Made by a program: the position numbers and the translations under genes. Positions 56,713 through 64,000 of a stretch of 64,000 bases of DNA are shown here, in pieces (position 1 is the stretch's first letter; each line of letters begins with the position of its first letter). This DNA comes from Pedobacter frigiditerrae (GTDB lineage Bacteria; Bacteroidota; Bacteroidia; Sphingobacteriales; Sphingobacteriaceae). The notes under the pieces are model-generated. The model worked only from the letters and a program-made list of their open reading frames with translations. It did no database searches and had not been told where the DNA came from. The stretch lies in contig NZ_SJSK01000008.1 of NCBI RefSeq assembly GCF_004331645.1, positions 160,513 to 224,512 of the forward strand, written 5' to 3'.

Positions 56713-59421
56713 TTATAAATTAAACTTGATCCCAAACCTTGACCAGAAAGAATAAAACTCTCTTTGAATGGTTTGGCTTTTGTTTCCCTGATACACCTCT
56801 AAAGGCTGATTGGTAAGATTGAGTAGTTCGGCGAAAAGCCTAATACGGTTGGTTATATTTACACTGCCACTTGCATCAAATTGCATCCTGCTTTTCACAA
56901 ATACATCAGCTTCCTTGGTTCCTCCCACTTCAGACAGAAAAGATCCATTGAAATTTAATGAGCCCCTTAATGAAAACCTTTTACCTTCATAGGCCAGTGA
57001 TGCATTCCCTACGCTTTCAGATTGTCCGGGCAATCTAATCTCTTCTGTTACATTTGCATTATTGGCTGCAGCAGCTCTACTTTGTATTTTTGCTTTTGAA
57101 TTAGTATAGGTATAATTTAAGTACACGCTAAAGTCTTTTAACAGGGGGATAAAATTTAACCTGCGCTGTAAGGCCAATTCTATACCGGTAATGCTAGCCT
57201 TATTCCCATTCTGTGCCTGCGTAATATCAATACCTGTTGCCGTTGCCGTGCCTGTTAGTGGGTAGTTAGCGTTGAACAAAATTCTTCTGTATATAAAATC
57301 ATCCAACTGTTTATGGAACAAACCTGCAGATACGATACCCACAGACCCAAAGTAGTGTTCGTACATCAAATCGTAATTGATTGCACTAACGGGTTGTAGC
57401 GCTGGATTACCTACTGAAGCAACCCCATCTTCGCGATTAATTTCTTGTGATGGGATAATCTCTGAAAAATTAGGCCTTGCATAAGACCAAGTTAATGCAG
57501 CCCTGAGGTTACTTAAGGGAGTGATCTCATATTTAAAATGCAACTGTGGCAACACAAAATCATAACTGCTACTACCAGATACTGGTACAATTGCAGCCAG
57601 ATCTCCATTTTCGTCAATTACCACATCATTAGAATTATAGCTTACTTTGGTTCGTTCATATCTCACTCCCCCAAGTATCATCAATTTTTTAAGCTGTTGC
57701 CTGCCCATTACGTAACCAGCAACCACATCTTCATTAGCAGTAAATGCTTCTAAAGCTTGGTCAATAGCCTTGTCTTCTACCTGTAATTCGAACTGTGAAG
57801 GATTGTTATTAAAATAAGTAATCAGTTTATTGATCCCCATTGGTGTACCAAGATCATAACGTCCTTTTAAGAATTCGCTTTTTGGCGATACGCCCTCAAA
57901 CTGGTTAAGGTTGGGTACGCCACCTAAATTTTCGAAGGTATTCTGCTGTATGGTATAAGATTTATTTTTAGACCTTACCTTGGCACCAAACTTTATTAAG
58001 CCATCATTACTTCCAATCTTGTAAGGCAAACCAACATTAAATTTAGCCGTTAAGTTTTTGTCTTTAGCCTTGGTTTTGCCAAATCCGATTTCATCAAATT
58101 CGTATGCTGAGTTATCAGTATAACCTACGGCATCAAATCGGGGGTAATTTCCATCATTGAAGTTGAGCAAACTTGGCATCCCTGCAACGAAAGAAGATTC
58201 ATTATCATAAGGTGTGTTTTGCTCACCGTAACTGTATTGAGCCTCATAATCTAAAAAGAAATTTTTAAAGGTATGCTTAGCACCTGTATTGAGGGAGATA
58301 ACTGACTGTGATTCGAAACGATCTTTCATCAGTTTTTCTATTTCATCATCACCAGGCTTAAAAACATATCGCCTACGTTGCTCTCTATCAGTAAACCTAG
58401 TATACAATCCTTTGAAGTAAATCTCATGGTGATTGTTAAACTTGTAATCGATAGATGAACTTAAGCCCAAACGTGTGCGGGTTAACGAATAGTCTCTTAA
58501 TTCGAGTTCGTTATCATCTACATTACGTTCAAAATTATCTGAACCCAAATCATTGTGATAATAGTTACCATTTAACAATATACCTAATTTCTCATTCTTA
58601 CCAAATCGCTGTCCATATTGTAATTGTCCCTGCAAGTTGGTTTTACCCACAAGGTTATTATAACCACTGCCCAAAGATCCGCTGATAGCCGCTATTGAGC
58701 TTTGTGCTATTCTGGTAATTAAATTAATTGAACCACCTATGGCATCTCCATCCATATCTGGCGTTAAAGCTTTACTCACTTCAATAGAGGCAAGTTGGTC
58801 TGATGGAATTGCATCAAGGGCAACAAAACGAACGTCTGCTTCTGGCGATGGGATTTGCTCTCCATTTACACTGGTATTGGTAAACTGTGGGGCTAAACCT
58901 CTTATTGATACATACCTACCTTCTCCCTGGTCTCTTTCAATATTAATACCCGGTACCCTTTGCAAGGCTTCTGCTGCATTAGGGTCAGGAAACCTACCAA
59001 TTTGATCGGCCGCAATAATGTTCTTGATGTTATCTGCATTTTTCTGCTGGTTAAGCGCTTTTGCTTGACCCTGCGTATAACCGCTAACTATTACATTTTT
59101 AAGCGTTTGTGGCCTAGCGTACATGGCAATGTTAAGCACCTCTAGCTTATTTTTATCTACCGTGAGCGTAAATGTGGTATCATTATAACCCAGATACCTT
59201 ACTGTTAGGTTTATCTTGCCAGCGTTAACATAGAACTGGTACTCGCCATTAAGATTCGTAGAAGCGGCATTATTAGTTCCAGTAACCACAACCGTTGCGC
59301 CAGTTAGCGGCTCCTTGTTTCTTTGATCTGTAATTCTGCCTTTGATAATTCCCCGCTGCGCATTGGCAACCGTAGCTGCCAATAGTAAAGGAATCCAAAT
59401 AAATAACATTTTTAGTTTCAT
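56713..59421 (-). CDS. TonB-dependent outer-membrane receptor of the phytase operon
   Basis: About 902 residues. Signal peptide MKLKMLFIWIPLLLAATVAN ending AQ, carboxypeptidase-regulatory-like domain (IIKGRITDQRNKEPLTGAT), plug with AEALQRVPGINIERDQGEGR and the barrel. The segment LTPDMDGDAIGGSINLITR and overall pattern fit the TonB-Xanth-Caul (TIGR01782-like) subfamily. The ATG at 59421 follows AAAAAGA and is preferred over a TTG 27 bp upstream. First gene of the phytase operon; the likely substrate is phytate or inositol phosphates, inferred from context. Confidence 0.92.
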   Translation of the reverse strand: MKLKMLFIWIPLLLAATVANAQRGIIKGRITDQRNKEPLTGATVVVTGTNNAASTNLNGEYQFYVNAGKINLTVRYLGYNDTTFTLTVDKNKLEVLNIAMYARPQTLKNVIVSGYTQGQAKALNQQKNADNIKNIIAADQIGRFPDPNAAEALQRVPGINIERDQGEGRYVSIRGLAPQFTNTSVNGEQIPSPEADVRFVALDAIPSDQLASIEVSKALTPDMDGDAIGGSINLITRIAQSSIAAISGSLGSGYNNLVGKTNLQGQLQYGQRFGKNEKLGILLNGNYYHNDLGSDNFERNVDDNELELRDYSLTRTRLGLSSSIDYKFNNHHEIYFKGLYTRFTDREQRRRYVFKPGDDEIEKLMKDRFESQSVISLNTGAKHTFKNFFLDYEAQYSYGEQNTPYDNESSFVAGMPSLLNFNDGNYPRFDAVGYTDNSAYEFDEIGFGKTKAKDKNLTAKFNVGLPYKIGSNDGLIKFGAKVRSKNKSYTIQQNTFENLGGVPNLNQFEGVSPKSEFLKGRYDLGTPMGINKLITYFNNNPSQFELQVEDKAIDQALEAFTANEDVVAGYVMGRQQLKKLMILGGVRYERTKVSYNSNDVVIDENGDLAAIVPVSGSSSYDFVLPQLHFKYEITPLSNLRAALTWSYARPNFSEIIPSQEINREDGVASVGNPALQPVSAINYDLMYEHYFGSVGIVSAGLFHKQLDDFIYRRILFNANYPLTGTATATGIDITQAQNGNKASITGIELALQRRLNFIPLLKDFSVYLNYTYTNSKAKIQSRAAAANNANVTEEIRLPGQSESVGNASLAYEGKRFSLRGSLNFNGSFLSEVGGTKEADVFVKSRMQFDASGSVNITNRIRLFAELLNLTNQPLEVYQGNKSQTIQREFYSFWSRFGIKFNL

Positions 59422-59593
59422 AAAGTCTTTTTGTTTTACTTGCAGCAAAGATTGATTTCGGAAATTAGGCTCACAATTTAATGCTGTTACAAAATATATA
59501 CAGCCTTAAAATTCGCGTATACAGGAGGGCATCATCACCTGTGACACACAACACAACCGCCTCATAAACAATCACTTAAAAATTTTATTTAAG

Positions 59594-59622
59594 CCATTAA
59601 GTTTACGTTAACATCATGTTAG
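59594..59622 (-). promoter_or_regulatory. Three 11-bp-phased Pho-box-like repeats upstream of the phytase operon
   Basis: On the minus strand CTAACAT (59622-59616), TTAACGT (59611-59605) and TTAATGG (59600-59594) keep the 7+4 spacing seen at 15062-15139 and 61255-61272. No perfect TAnnTTTG box was found at the expected 8-bp distance here, so the exact promoter is open. Confidence 0.6.
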
Positions 59623-59645
59623 CTTAAAAATATGGCCATTTAGTT

Positions 59646-61232
59646 TTAAAGTCTTTGAAGAAACGCAGCTAAACTATCACCTTCTTCGAGCTTAAGTTTT
59701 TTACGCAGTCGATAACGAGAGATTCTTAAACTGTCTTGTGAAATACCAAGCATGGTAGAAATATCAGGCGAACTCAGGTTCATTTTTAGTAGTGCCACCA
59801 ATCGGAGTTCTGAAGCGGTAAGCGAGGTACTGTATTTCTTTAAGCTCTCGAAGAAGTTTTCATGAACCCGCTCAAAAACAATCCTGAAATCGTTCCAGTT
59901 TTTTTCTTGGTTGCTATTAAATGTAATAAGGCCTATTACCTGCTTAAGTTCTTTACGTTGGTCACGCTTGTCGTCTTTTATCATCTCGCCCAAACGTGAT
60001 TTAAGTTCTTCTAGCAGTTGGTTTTTCTGAATAAGGTTTAAGGTATGACTAGTAAGCTCTTTACTTTTCAGCTCAAGATCGGCCTCCATGGCTTTCTTTT
60101 GAACTTCAAAAATTGCATTGTTCTGCTCATTTAGTTTTTGTTCGTTTCTAATTTTAAGCCGTTGCCTACTAATAATACTTGCCCCAAGAGAAACTACCAG
60201 AAGACTAATGGTTATTGCGCCGATAGTAAAAAAGGCATTGAATTTCTTATCCTTTTTTAAACTTAAAATGGCATTGTCTTTTTGTTCTGTTTCAAAAAGT
60301 GTTTGAAGCAAAAGCAGTTGCTTTTTGGTGTCTTGAGAAAATATTTCCATAAAAATTTCCCTACCTGCCTCACTATAATGGTATGCACTGTCTGCGTTTC
60401 CTATCAAATAGAAGGTTTTAGATAGATCTCTATAGGCGCTGGCCAAATGGTACTGAGCGTCTAGCCCTTTTGCCAAGGCAACAGACCTTCTGCTATAAGC
60501 CATGGCCTGCGGATATCTTTTCGTTTTACGGTAAACATCTCCTATGTTATTCACCACCTCTATCTGCGCCATTTTTGCATCAGCAGAGATATTTAAATTT
60601 AGGGCGAGGGTAAAGTATTTAAGAGCCGAATCTAATTTTAAACGGTCTTCATATACGCTTCCGAGGTTCTCATAAATCTTGGCAATGCCAATCTTATCGC
60701 CGGTATTTTTAAATTCACGTAAGGCCAATAACTGGTAGGCAAAGGCTTGTTCATGGCGCCCGGTTTTCTCGTAGCTCTGTCCAATATAACCATAAGACTC
60801 AGCAACCCCTCTTACATTATCTATTTTTTGATAGCTAGCCAAGGCCTGTTGAAATGTTTTAAGCGCAGTGGGATATTGTCTGTTATAAAAATAGGTTTTA
60901 CCAATTTGGTTTAAGTTGCCTGCCAATAAATCTGGCCGATTACCCTTTCTGTATAGCACATCAGCCTTATAAAAATTGGTTAATGCCTGGGAATAAGCTG
61001 CCTGCTCATAGAAAAGTTCGCCAATTTTCCCGTAACATAAAGCGGTAGCTTGATCATCGCCAACTGCAATGGCCTTGTTAAGTGCTTTTTTAATATTTAC
61101 GAAAGATGAATTGGGATTAGTTCTATCGGCCTTATTTGTAATTGGCGATTGTTTTAATTCAAAACGCTGTGCTAAAGCCACTTGACAAAGCAGCAGTAGA
61201 ATTAAAGGTGCCCCAAGCATCAGTTGTTTCAT
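59646..61232 (-). CDS. Membrane-anchored TPR and helix-turn-helix regulator of the phytase locus
   Basis: A 528-residue protein: signal-like leader MKQLMLGAPLILLLLCQVAL, six or more tetratricopeptide repeats (about residues 40-310, e.g. AESYGYIGQSYEKTGRHEQA), a membrane helix (IGAITISLLVVSLGASII), a coiled coil, and a C-terminal LuxR-type HTH (LTASELRLVALLKMNLSSPD, ISTMLGISQDSLRISRYRLR). The topology puts the TPR part in the periplasm and the HTH in the cytoplasm, fitting a sensor of an extracytoplasmic signal. It lies directly upstream of the phytase operon in the same direction and has Pho-box-like repeats in its promoter. The ATG at 61232 is preferred over a TTG at 61241. Confidence 0.88.
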   Translation of the reverse strand: MKQLMLGAPLILLLLCQVALAQRFELKQSPITNKADRTNPNSSFVNIKKALNKAIAVGDDQATALCYGKIGELFYEQAAYSQALTNFYKADVLYRKGNRPDLLAGNLNQIGKTYFYNRQYPTALKTFQQALASYQKIDNVRGVAESYGYIGQSYEKTGRHEQAFAYQLLALREFKNTGDKIGIAKIYENLGSVYEDRLKLDSALKYFTLALNLNISADAKMAQIEVVNNIGDVYRKTKRYPQAMAYSRRSVALAKGLDAQYHLASAYRDLSKTFYLIGNADSAYHYSEAGREIFMEIFSQDTKKQLLLLQTLFETEQKDNAILSLKKDKKFNAFFTIGAITISLLVVSLGASIISRQRLKIRNEQKLNEQNNAIFEVQKKAMEADLELKSKELTSHTLNLIQKNQLLEELKSRLGEMIKDDKRDQRKELKQVIGLITFNSNQEKNWNDFRIVFERVHENFFESLKKYSTSLTASELRLVALLKMNLSSPDISTMLGISQDSLRISRYRLRKKLKLEEGDSLAAFLQRL

Positions 61233-61238
61233 GTTCGC

Positions 61239-61272
61239 CAAATTTAACTTCCAGATGTTAACTCAACGTTAA
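61239..61272 (-). promoter_or_regulatory. Pho-box-like pair and -7 box of the regulator gene
   Basis: On the minus strand TTAACGT (61272-61266), 4 bp, TTAACAT (61261-61255), 8 bp, TAAATTTG (61246-61239). The last is a perfect TAnnTTTG box. The 8-bp distance equals that upstream of the 15-kb TonB receptor. The start of transcription would be at or within a few bases of the ATG at 61232, so the mRNA may be nearly leaderless. Confidence 0.7.
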
Positions 61273-61310
61273 CTACAAGTCCGGCAACTGAAAACATCGT
61301 AATTTATCTA

Positions 61311-61370
61311 TTTGGTCTGGATTTGCAATCCAGACCCTTTACCAGGGGATTTCAAATCCTCAGACTAACC
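61311..61370. repeat. Paired GATTTGCAATC/GATTTCAAATC hairpins
   Basis: GGTCTGGATT and AATCCAGACC (61314-61323, 61327-61336) form a perfect 10-bp hairpin with loop TGC. A second, GGATT-TCA-AATCC, lies at 61347-61359. Such pairs look like REP sequences that are acted on by REP-associated transposases. Confidence 0.65.
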
Positions 61371-61378
61371 AAAAATAT

Positions 61379-61428
61379 AGCCACAGATTCGCAGATTATA
61401 GTTACTCTAAATCTGTTAATCTGTGGCT
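61379..61428. repeat. Hairpin AGCCACAGATT/AATCTGTGGCT
   Basis: The 11-bp arms at 61379-61389 and 61418-61428 are exact complements. The inside contains CGCAGATT and AATCTGTT, words shared with the cluster at 15293-15420. Confidence 0.75.
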
Positions 61429-61486
61429 AAAAAAATTATCTTATCGGCTGGCATTTCACCTGCTGAAATTTCTGTGCATACGTGTC

Positions 61487-61555
61487 GCATTACGATACCC
61501 AGTCACTTGTCCCGTCCCGATAGCTATCGGGATCTTCGGGAAGCTGGGTATGACG
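61487..61555. repeat. REP-like element with TCCCGATAGCTATCGGGA palindrome
   Basis: Outer boundaries are GCATTACGAT (61487) and ATGACG (61555). Inside, TACCCAG pairs with CTGGGTA and the centre is the perfect 18-bp palindrome at 61515-61532. The element at 62153-62185 has the same boundaries. Confidence 0.75.
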
Positions 61556-61558
61556 ACC

Positions 61559-61936
61559 TCAATTATTCTTACTTCCCTTAACAATAACCCCTTTAATTGG
61601 TCCTATAGGAGCAGTAGTTTTGGCTTTTTGATCATATAATGGATTAACGGCAACATTACCATCGCCAGCATATAATGGATTTTGAGTAACAGATGCACCT
61701 TGAGCCAATGCACCACCCGCGGCGTGCAAACCAGCATTAACTTTCTCGCCAAAAGTTGCGCCTTGAGTTTGCTTAGGAACGGTTACGTTCATTGAAATTC
61801 GAGCATTTGCGCTAGGAGCAGGTTGGCTGATTTTTGCATTTTGTTGTTTAGCGGTATCTGCAGTTTTAGTAACCGTTTGCGCCGAGGCAATTGAACTTAC
61901 AAATAACAAGGCTAATATTGATAAATACGTTTTCAT
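61559..61936 (-). CDS. Small secreted protein of unknown function
   Basis: A 125-residue protein with a signal peptide (MKTYLSILALLFVSSIASAQ). The mature part is low in complexity, rich in Ala, Gln, Asn and Thr, and carries two NPLY repeats (QNPLYAGDGNVAVNPLYDQK). No family is recognised. It is a single gene flanked by repeats. Confidence 0.65.
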   Translation of the reverse strand: MKTYLSILALLFVSSIASAQTVTKTADTAKQQNAKISQPAPSANARISMNVTVPKQTQGATFGEKVNAGLHAAGGALAQGASVTQNPLYAGDGNVAVNPLYDQKAKTTAPIGPIKGVIVKGSKNN

Positions 61937-62152
61937 GATGTTTTAATTAATGGATTTAAATTGTTCAGTTATTAGTATATCAACAACCTGGTAATTTTGT
62001 TACCCCTTAATATTTATTTACTCTCCCACTTGAACATATCGTATTGATATATCCTAAAATATACCGTCATTCCTGTACATTTATGGGAGGGAATACTGAA
62101 GGGGTCAGCGCAACTTATCGTAAAGTGTTAAATATACTTAGGCCTATATCTA

Positions 62153-62185
62153 GCATTACGATTGCCAGTCGAGCTGGCAATGACG
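62153..62185. repeat. REP-like element, short form
   Basis: GCATTACGAT at the left and ATGACG at the right enclose a hairpin with arms ATTGCCAG and CTGGCAAT (62161-62168, 62174-62181). The boundaries match 61487-61555. The rest of the 61937-62187 spacer shows no gene. Confidence 0.7.
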
Positions 62186-62187
62186 CC

Positions 62188-62808
62188 CTAGGTGGTTACA
62201 CTGTTGTATTGAACTGGGTATCCCGCCTTGATGGCATTAACCATAGAACGAGGGGTTAATACTTTAACTTTTGTTAATGGAGGGATTTGTTCACTTGCTG
62301 CATAACCAAACGGCGACCATAAATAAACCATTTCATTTGAAACTAAATAGGCTTGATTGTCCATTTCGATAAACGTTCCATCTGGCAACTCTTGCAATGT
62401 GGCTTCAAATGTTACCTTTTGCCCACTTTCATTTATTCTTTCTTTCTGTAATACTTCATCTATTTTACCAATCAAGGTTTTTTGATTAAAGCCATATTCA
62501 GGGTTTCCCCTTAACCAAGCAGCTTTAAAAAGATTGGCTGCTTCCCTCCTACATTCAAAACATGGTCTGTGGCCTGCCGCCATTGCCGTAGCTTCATCCA
62601 AAAAGAACAATTCAGTCCACAAATTAGGCGACATGATTACCCTATGCCTGTCTTTAAACTCCAATAGGCAAATAATCCAAGCCTTATGCTTAAAAGGTCG
62701 CAATATGGTTTTACCAGCTCCGTGCAATTGCCCACGGTTCCCTAACCATTGACCACGAGCTTTGGTGGCAATAATATCGCCAAAAGGGTTTACGCGGTTT
62801 TGAAGCAT
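62188..62808 (-). CDS. Conserved protein of unknown function with HRPCFECRR motif
   Basis: A 206-residue soluble protein beginning MLQNRVNPFGDIIATKARGQ. The middle has ELFFLDEATAMAAGHRPCFE followed by CRREAA, in which His and two Cys could bind a metal. I remember similar uncharacterised proteins from several bacterial phyla but know no function. The C-terminal part is beta-rich (GTFIEMDNQAYLVSNEMVYL). It directly follows a membrane protein gene (adjacent start and stop codons), so the two form one operon. Confidence 0.75.
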   Translation of the reverse strand: MLQNRVNPFGDIIATKARGQWLGNRGQLHGAGKTILRPFKHKAWIICLLEFKDRHRVIMSPNLWTELFFLDEATAMAAGHRPCFECRREAANLFKAAWLRGNPEYGFNQKTLIGKIDEVLQKERINESGQKVTFEATLQELPDGTFIEMDNQAYLVSNEMVYLWSPFGYAASEQIPPLTKVKVLTPRSMVNAIKAGYPVQYNSVTT

Positions 62809-63240
62809 TTAAGATGGGTCAGGAAGTTGATTTGAGTAATCTCTGTCTTTACCATTTACTTCATAAAAGAAAACGCTTGCTACAAGAGGAATTATATAAG
62901 CCAACATGATAGGCCAACTGCTATCGGTAAAGTAAACACCAAAACATAAAAAGACACCAATACATGTAATTGTAGCAATTATTGCAATTGCAATTTTAAG
63001 TTTAAAGTAGCTTGAGAACTTACCAGAAAGTAAATGAAGAGACAATAACAAAATTACTAAAGCTGGTACAGAAACAAATGCACCAATAATAACAGTAAGA
63101 AAATAAAATACAATGGTATCACCTAAATTAAAAGACTTATCATAAGAATTAATAACGTATAAACCGATAAAGAATAAAAGTGCACCAAGCCAAGCTGAAG
63201 TTAGCCAAATATAAACAGGGTAAGATATTTTGTATTCCAT
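62809..63240 (-). CDS. Four-helix membrane protein of unknown function
   Basis: A 143-residue protein with four hydrophobic segments (IWLTSAWLGALLFFIGLYVI, VFYFLTVIIGAFVSVPALVI, IAIAIIATITCIGVFLCFGV, IMLAYIIPLVASVFFYEVNG). It has no recognised family. The stop codon directly adjoins the start of the HRPCFECRR protein gene, so co-translation is likely. Confidence 0.75.
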   Translation of the reverse strand: MEYKISYPVYIWLTSAWLGALLFFIGLYVINSYDKSFNLGDTIVFYFLTVIIGAFVSVPALVILLLSLHLLSGKFSSYFKLKIAIAIIATITCIGVFLCFGVYFTDSSWPIMLAYIIPLVASVFFYEVNGKDRDYSNQLPDPS

Positions 63241-63326
63241 TGAGATTGTAGACGATTATCTAAGTTATCAAAAACACTTTATAATCAAAAAATTAAACCT
63301 TAAATGAACTAGAGACTATTTAGATT

Positions 63327-63660
63327 CATCGAAGATATCTCCATCCTGTAAACTAGTGGCTTCAGTATTTCCCAAGCCCGCTTTCAGTGCTCAAGAAACT
63401 TAGAGACTACTTGATCGCGAAAGCTCATTTCGATTGACACCCGTTTCACGTCCTATCGAACGAGCTTTTCGCGAGGAGATATCTCTTCCCCATGAACTAC
63501 TGCCCTCAGTATTCCACAAGCCCATTTCAGTGCTCAAGAAACTTAGAGAATCTCATTTTATTCCGTATAGAAGTGACGGTAAATCGAGAGGCAGTGCCCC
63601 AAGCTTCTCCGTCATATCGAGTGAGCGCCTGCCTACCGTAGGCAGGCAGCGACGAGATAT
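63327..63660. repeat. Degenerate tandem repeat with 144-bp period and REP-like hairpin
   Basis: AGATATCT, TCAGTATT and CAGTGCTCAAGAAACTTAGA recur at 144-bp distance (63331/63475, 63362/63506, 63386/63530). A third GAGATATCT lies near 63653. The end contains the perfect hairpin GCCTGCCTA-CCG-TAGGCAGGC (63627-63647). No gene is seen between 63241 and 63742. Confidence 0.7.
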
Positions 63661-63707
63661 CTGTTTCATCTTGGCCTATTGCTTTACCCAGCTCACAGGC
63701 TTTGTCT

Positions 63708-64000
63708 TGTCCTAAAATAGGTTTACACAAAATGTAAACTAAATGAAGAAAGAAAAGTATGTTTTCAGCGAGTCTCTTAAACGCTCTATCTTAGATCAGG
63801 TTCTAAGTGGCTCAATCACCAAAGAGGAAGCTCGTCGCCGATATGGCATAAAGAGCAAGAGTGGAGTTTTATATTGGCTTCGCAACTATGAAAAGTATGG
63901 AACATGTTCACTAAATTTGCTCAACCATCCCATGCCATTGAACCCAGAAGAACCAACCCCGCCTGAACCGTCTGCCGAGGAACTAAAATTTCGTATCAAG
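63708..64000 (+). mobile_element. Left end of an insertion sequence, IS3-like (cut by window edge)
   Basis: A possible terminal inverted repeat starts at TGTCCTAAAATAGGTTTACA (63708), followed by the small dyad GTTTAC/GTAAAC before a transposase orfA-like gene. The right end lies outside the window, so the boundary is provisional. Confidence 0.65.
63743..64000 (+). CDS. Transposase OrfA-like protein (5' part)
   Basis: The 86 visible residues begin MKKEKYVFSESLKRSILDQV and contain a helix-turn-helix of the IS3/IS2 OrfA type (ITKEEARRRYGIKSKSGVLY, then WLRNYEKYG), followed by a Pro-rich linker (NPEEPTPPEPSAEELKFRIK). This type binds the ends of the element and is usually joined to OrfB by frameshifting. 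The frame is open at the window end. No signs of decay are visible. Confidence 0.82.
   Translation, partial: MKKEKYVFSESLKRSILDQVLSGSITKEEARRRYGIKSKSGVLYWLRNYEKYGTCSLNLLNHPMPLNPEEPTPPEPSAEELKFRIK

Noticed and set aside
62044..62259. 71-codon plus-strand frame in the spacer and over the end of the HRPCFECRR gene
   Set aside because: It runs through the REP-like element at 62153 and has no protein features.
63434..63730. Open frames on both strands before the insertion sequence
   Set aside because: They consist of the degenerate tandem repeat and the REP-like hairpin; no plausible protein.

Overview
The window looks like a chromosome segment of a Sphingobacteriaceae bacterium, most likely Pedobacter or a close relative (phylum Bacteroidota). 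The grounds are low GC, SusC-type and other carboxypeptidase-regulatory/TonB receptors, many lipoproteins with a Bacteroidota look, the TAnnTTTG form of the -7 promoter element upstream of several genes, and core genes (rny, zapA, pheT, rpsT, purN, purH, mreB-mreC-mreD-mrdA-rodA, tdk). No rRNA or tRNA gene was recognised, and no CRISPR array or prophage.

Layout. 1-5258: the nearly complete end of a SusC-like receptor, a lipoprotein and long AT-rich spacers. 5259-10569: a DHFR-like reductase, an acyl-CoA dehydrogenase, apt, an HhH protein and a fused two-domain acyltransferase resembling OlsF. 10791-15139: a TonB receptor plus beta-helix lipoprotein behind an array of 11-bp-phased TTAACAT repeats. 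15452-21043: an Mpo1-like protein, rny, zapA, a coiled-coil protein and pheT. 21203-23564: a compact cassette of a small membrane protein, a Tes-like radical SAM enzyme and an Lgt paralogue. 23680-29263: secreted proteins, a nuclease-fold protein, radC, rpsT, purN and purH. 29660-35724: the rod-shape/elongasome operon, interrupted by a four-helix-bundle gene. 35789-38933: an acidic protein, tdk and small enzymes. 39046-43674: a tldD-tldE-tldD triplet. 43784-51723: a MoxR/DUF58/BatA-type membrane cluster with a divergent DUF4159 gene. 51730-54499: a TlpA-like protein, a Cys-motif protein, ferritin and a 38-residue Lys/Cys protein. 54556-61272: a regulator, TonB receptor, acidic lipoprotein and beta-propeller phytase. 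61559-64000: small proteins, dispersed repeats and the left end of an insertion sequence.

How the parts fit. The clearest functional unit is the phytase locus. A membrane-anchored TPR/helix-turn-helix regulator precedes a TonB receptor, a lipoprotein and a lipoprotein beta-propeller phytase. Both transcription units carry 7+4-bp repeats built like Pho boxes (TTAACAT-N4), and the same repeats form a seven-unit array before the TonB receptor at 15 kb. In two of the three places the repeat lies exactly 8 bp upstream of a perfect TAnnTTTG box. This suggests a phosphate-starvation regulon that covers both loci. The second unit of interest is the radical SAM/Lgt-paralogue/small membrane protein cassette, which looks like an uncharacterised lipid-modifying system.

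The spacers are unusually rich in dispersed repeats: a 49-bp palindrome present twice, a CCCCTAAA palindrome fused to TAA stop codons three times, REP-like hairpins, and degenerate short-word repeats that repeatedly sit directly before start codons, two of them flanking the four-helix-bundle gene inside the mre operon. Family assignments come from reading motifs by eye; no database search was run.
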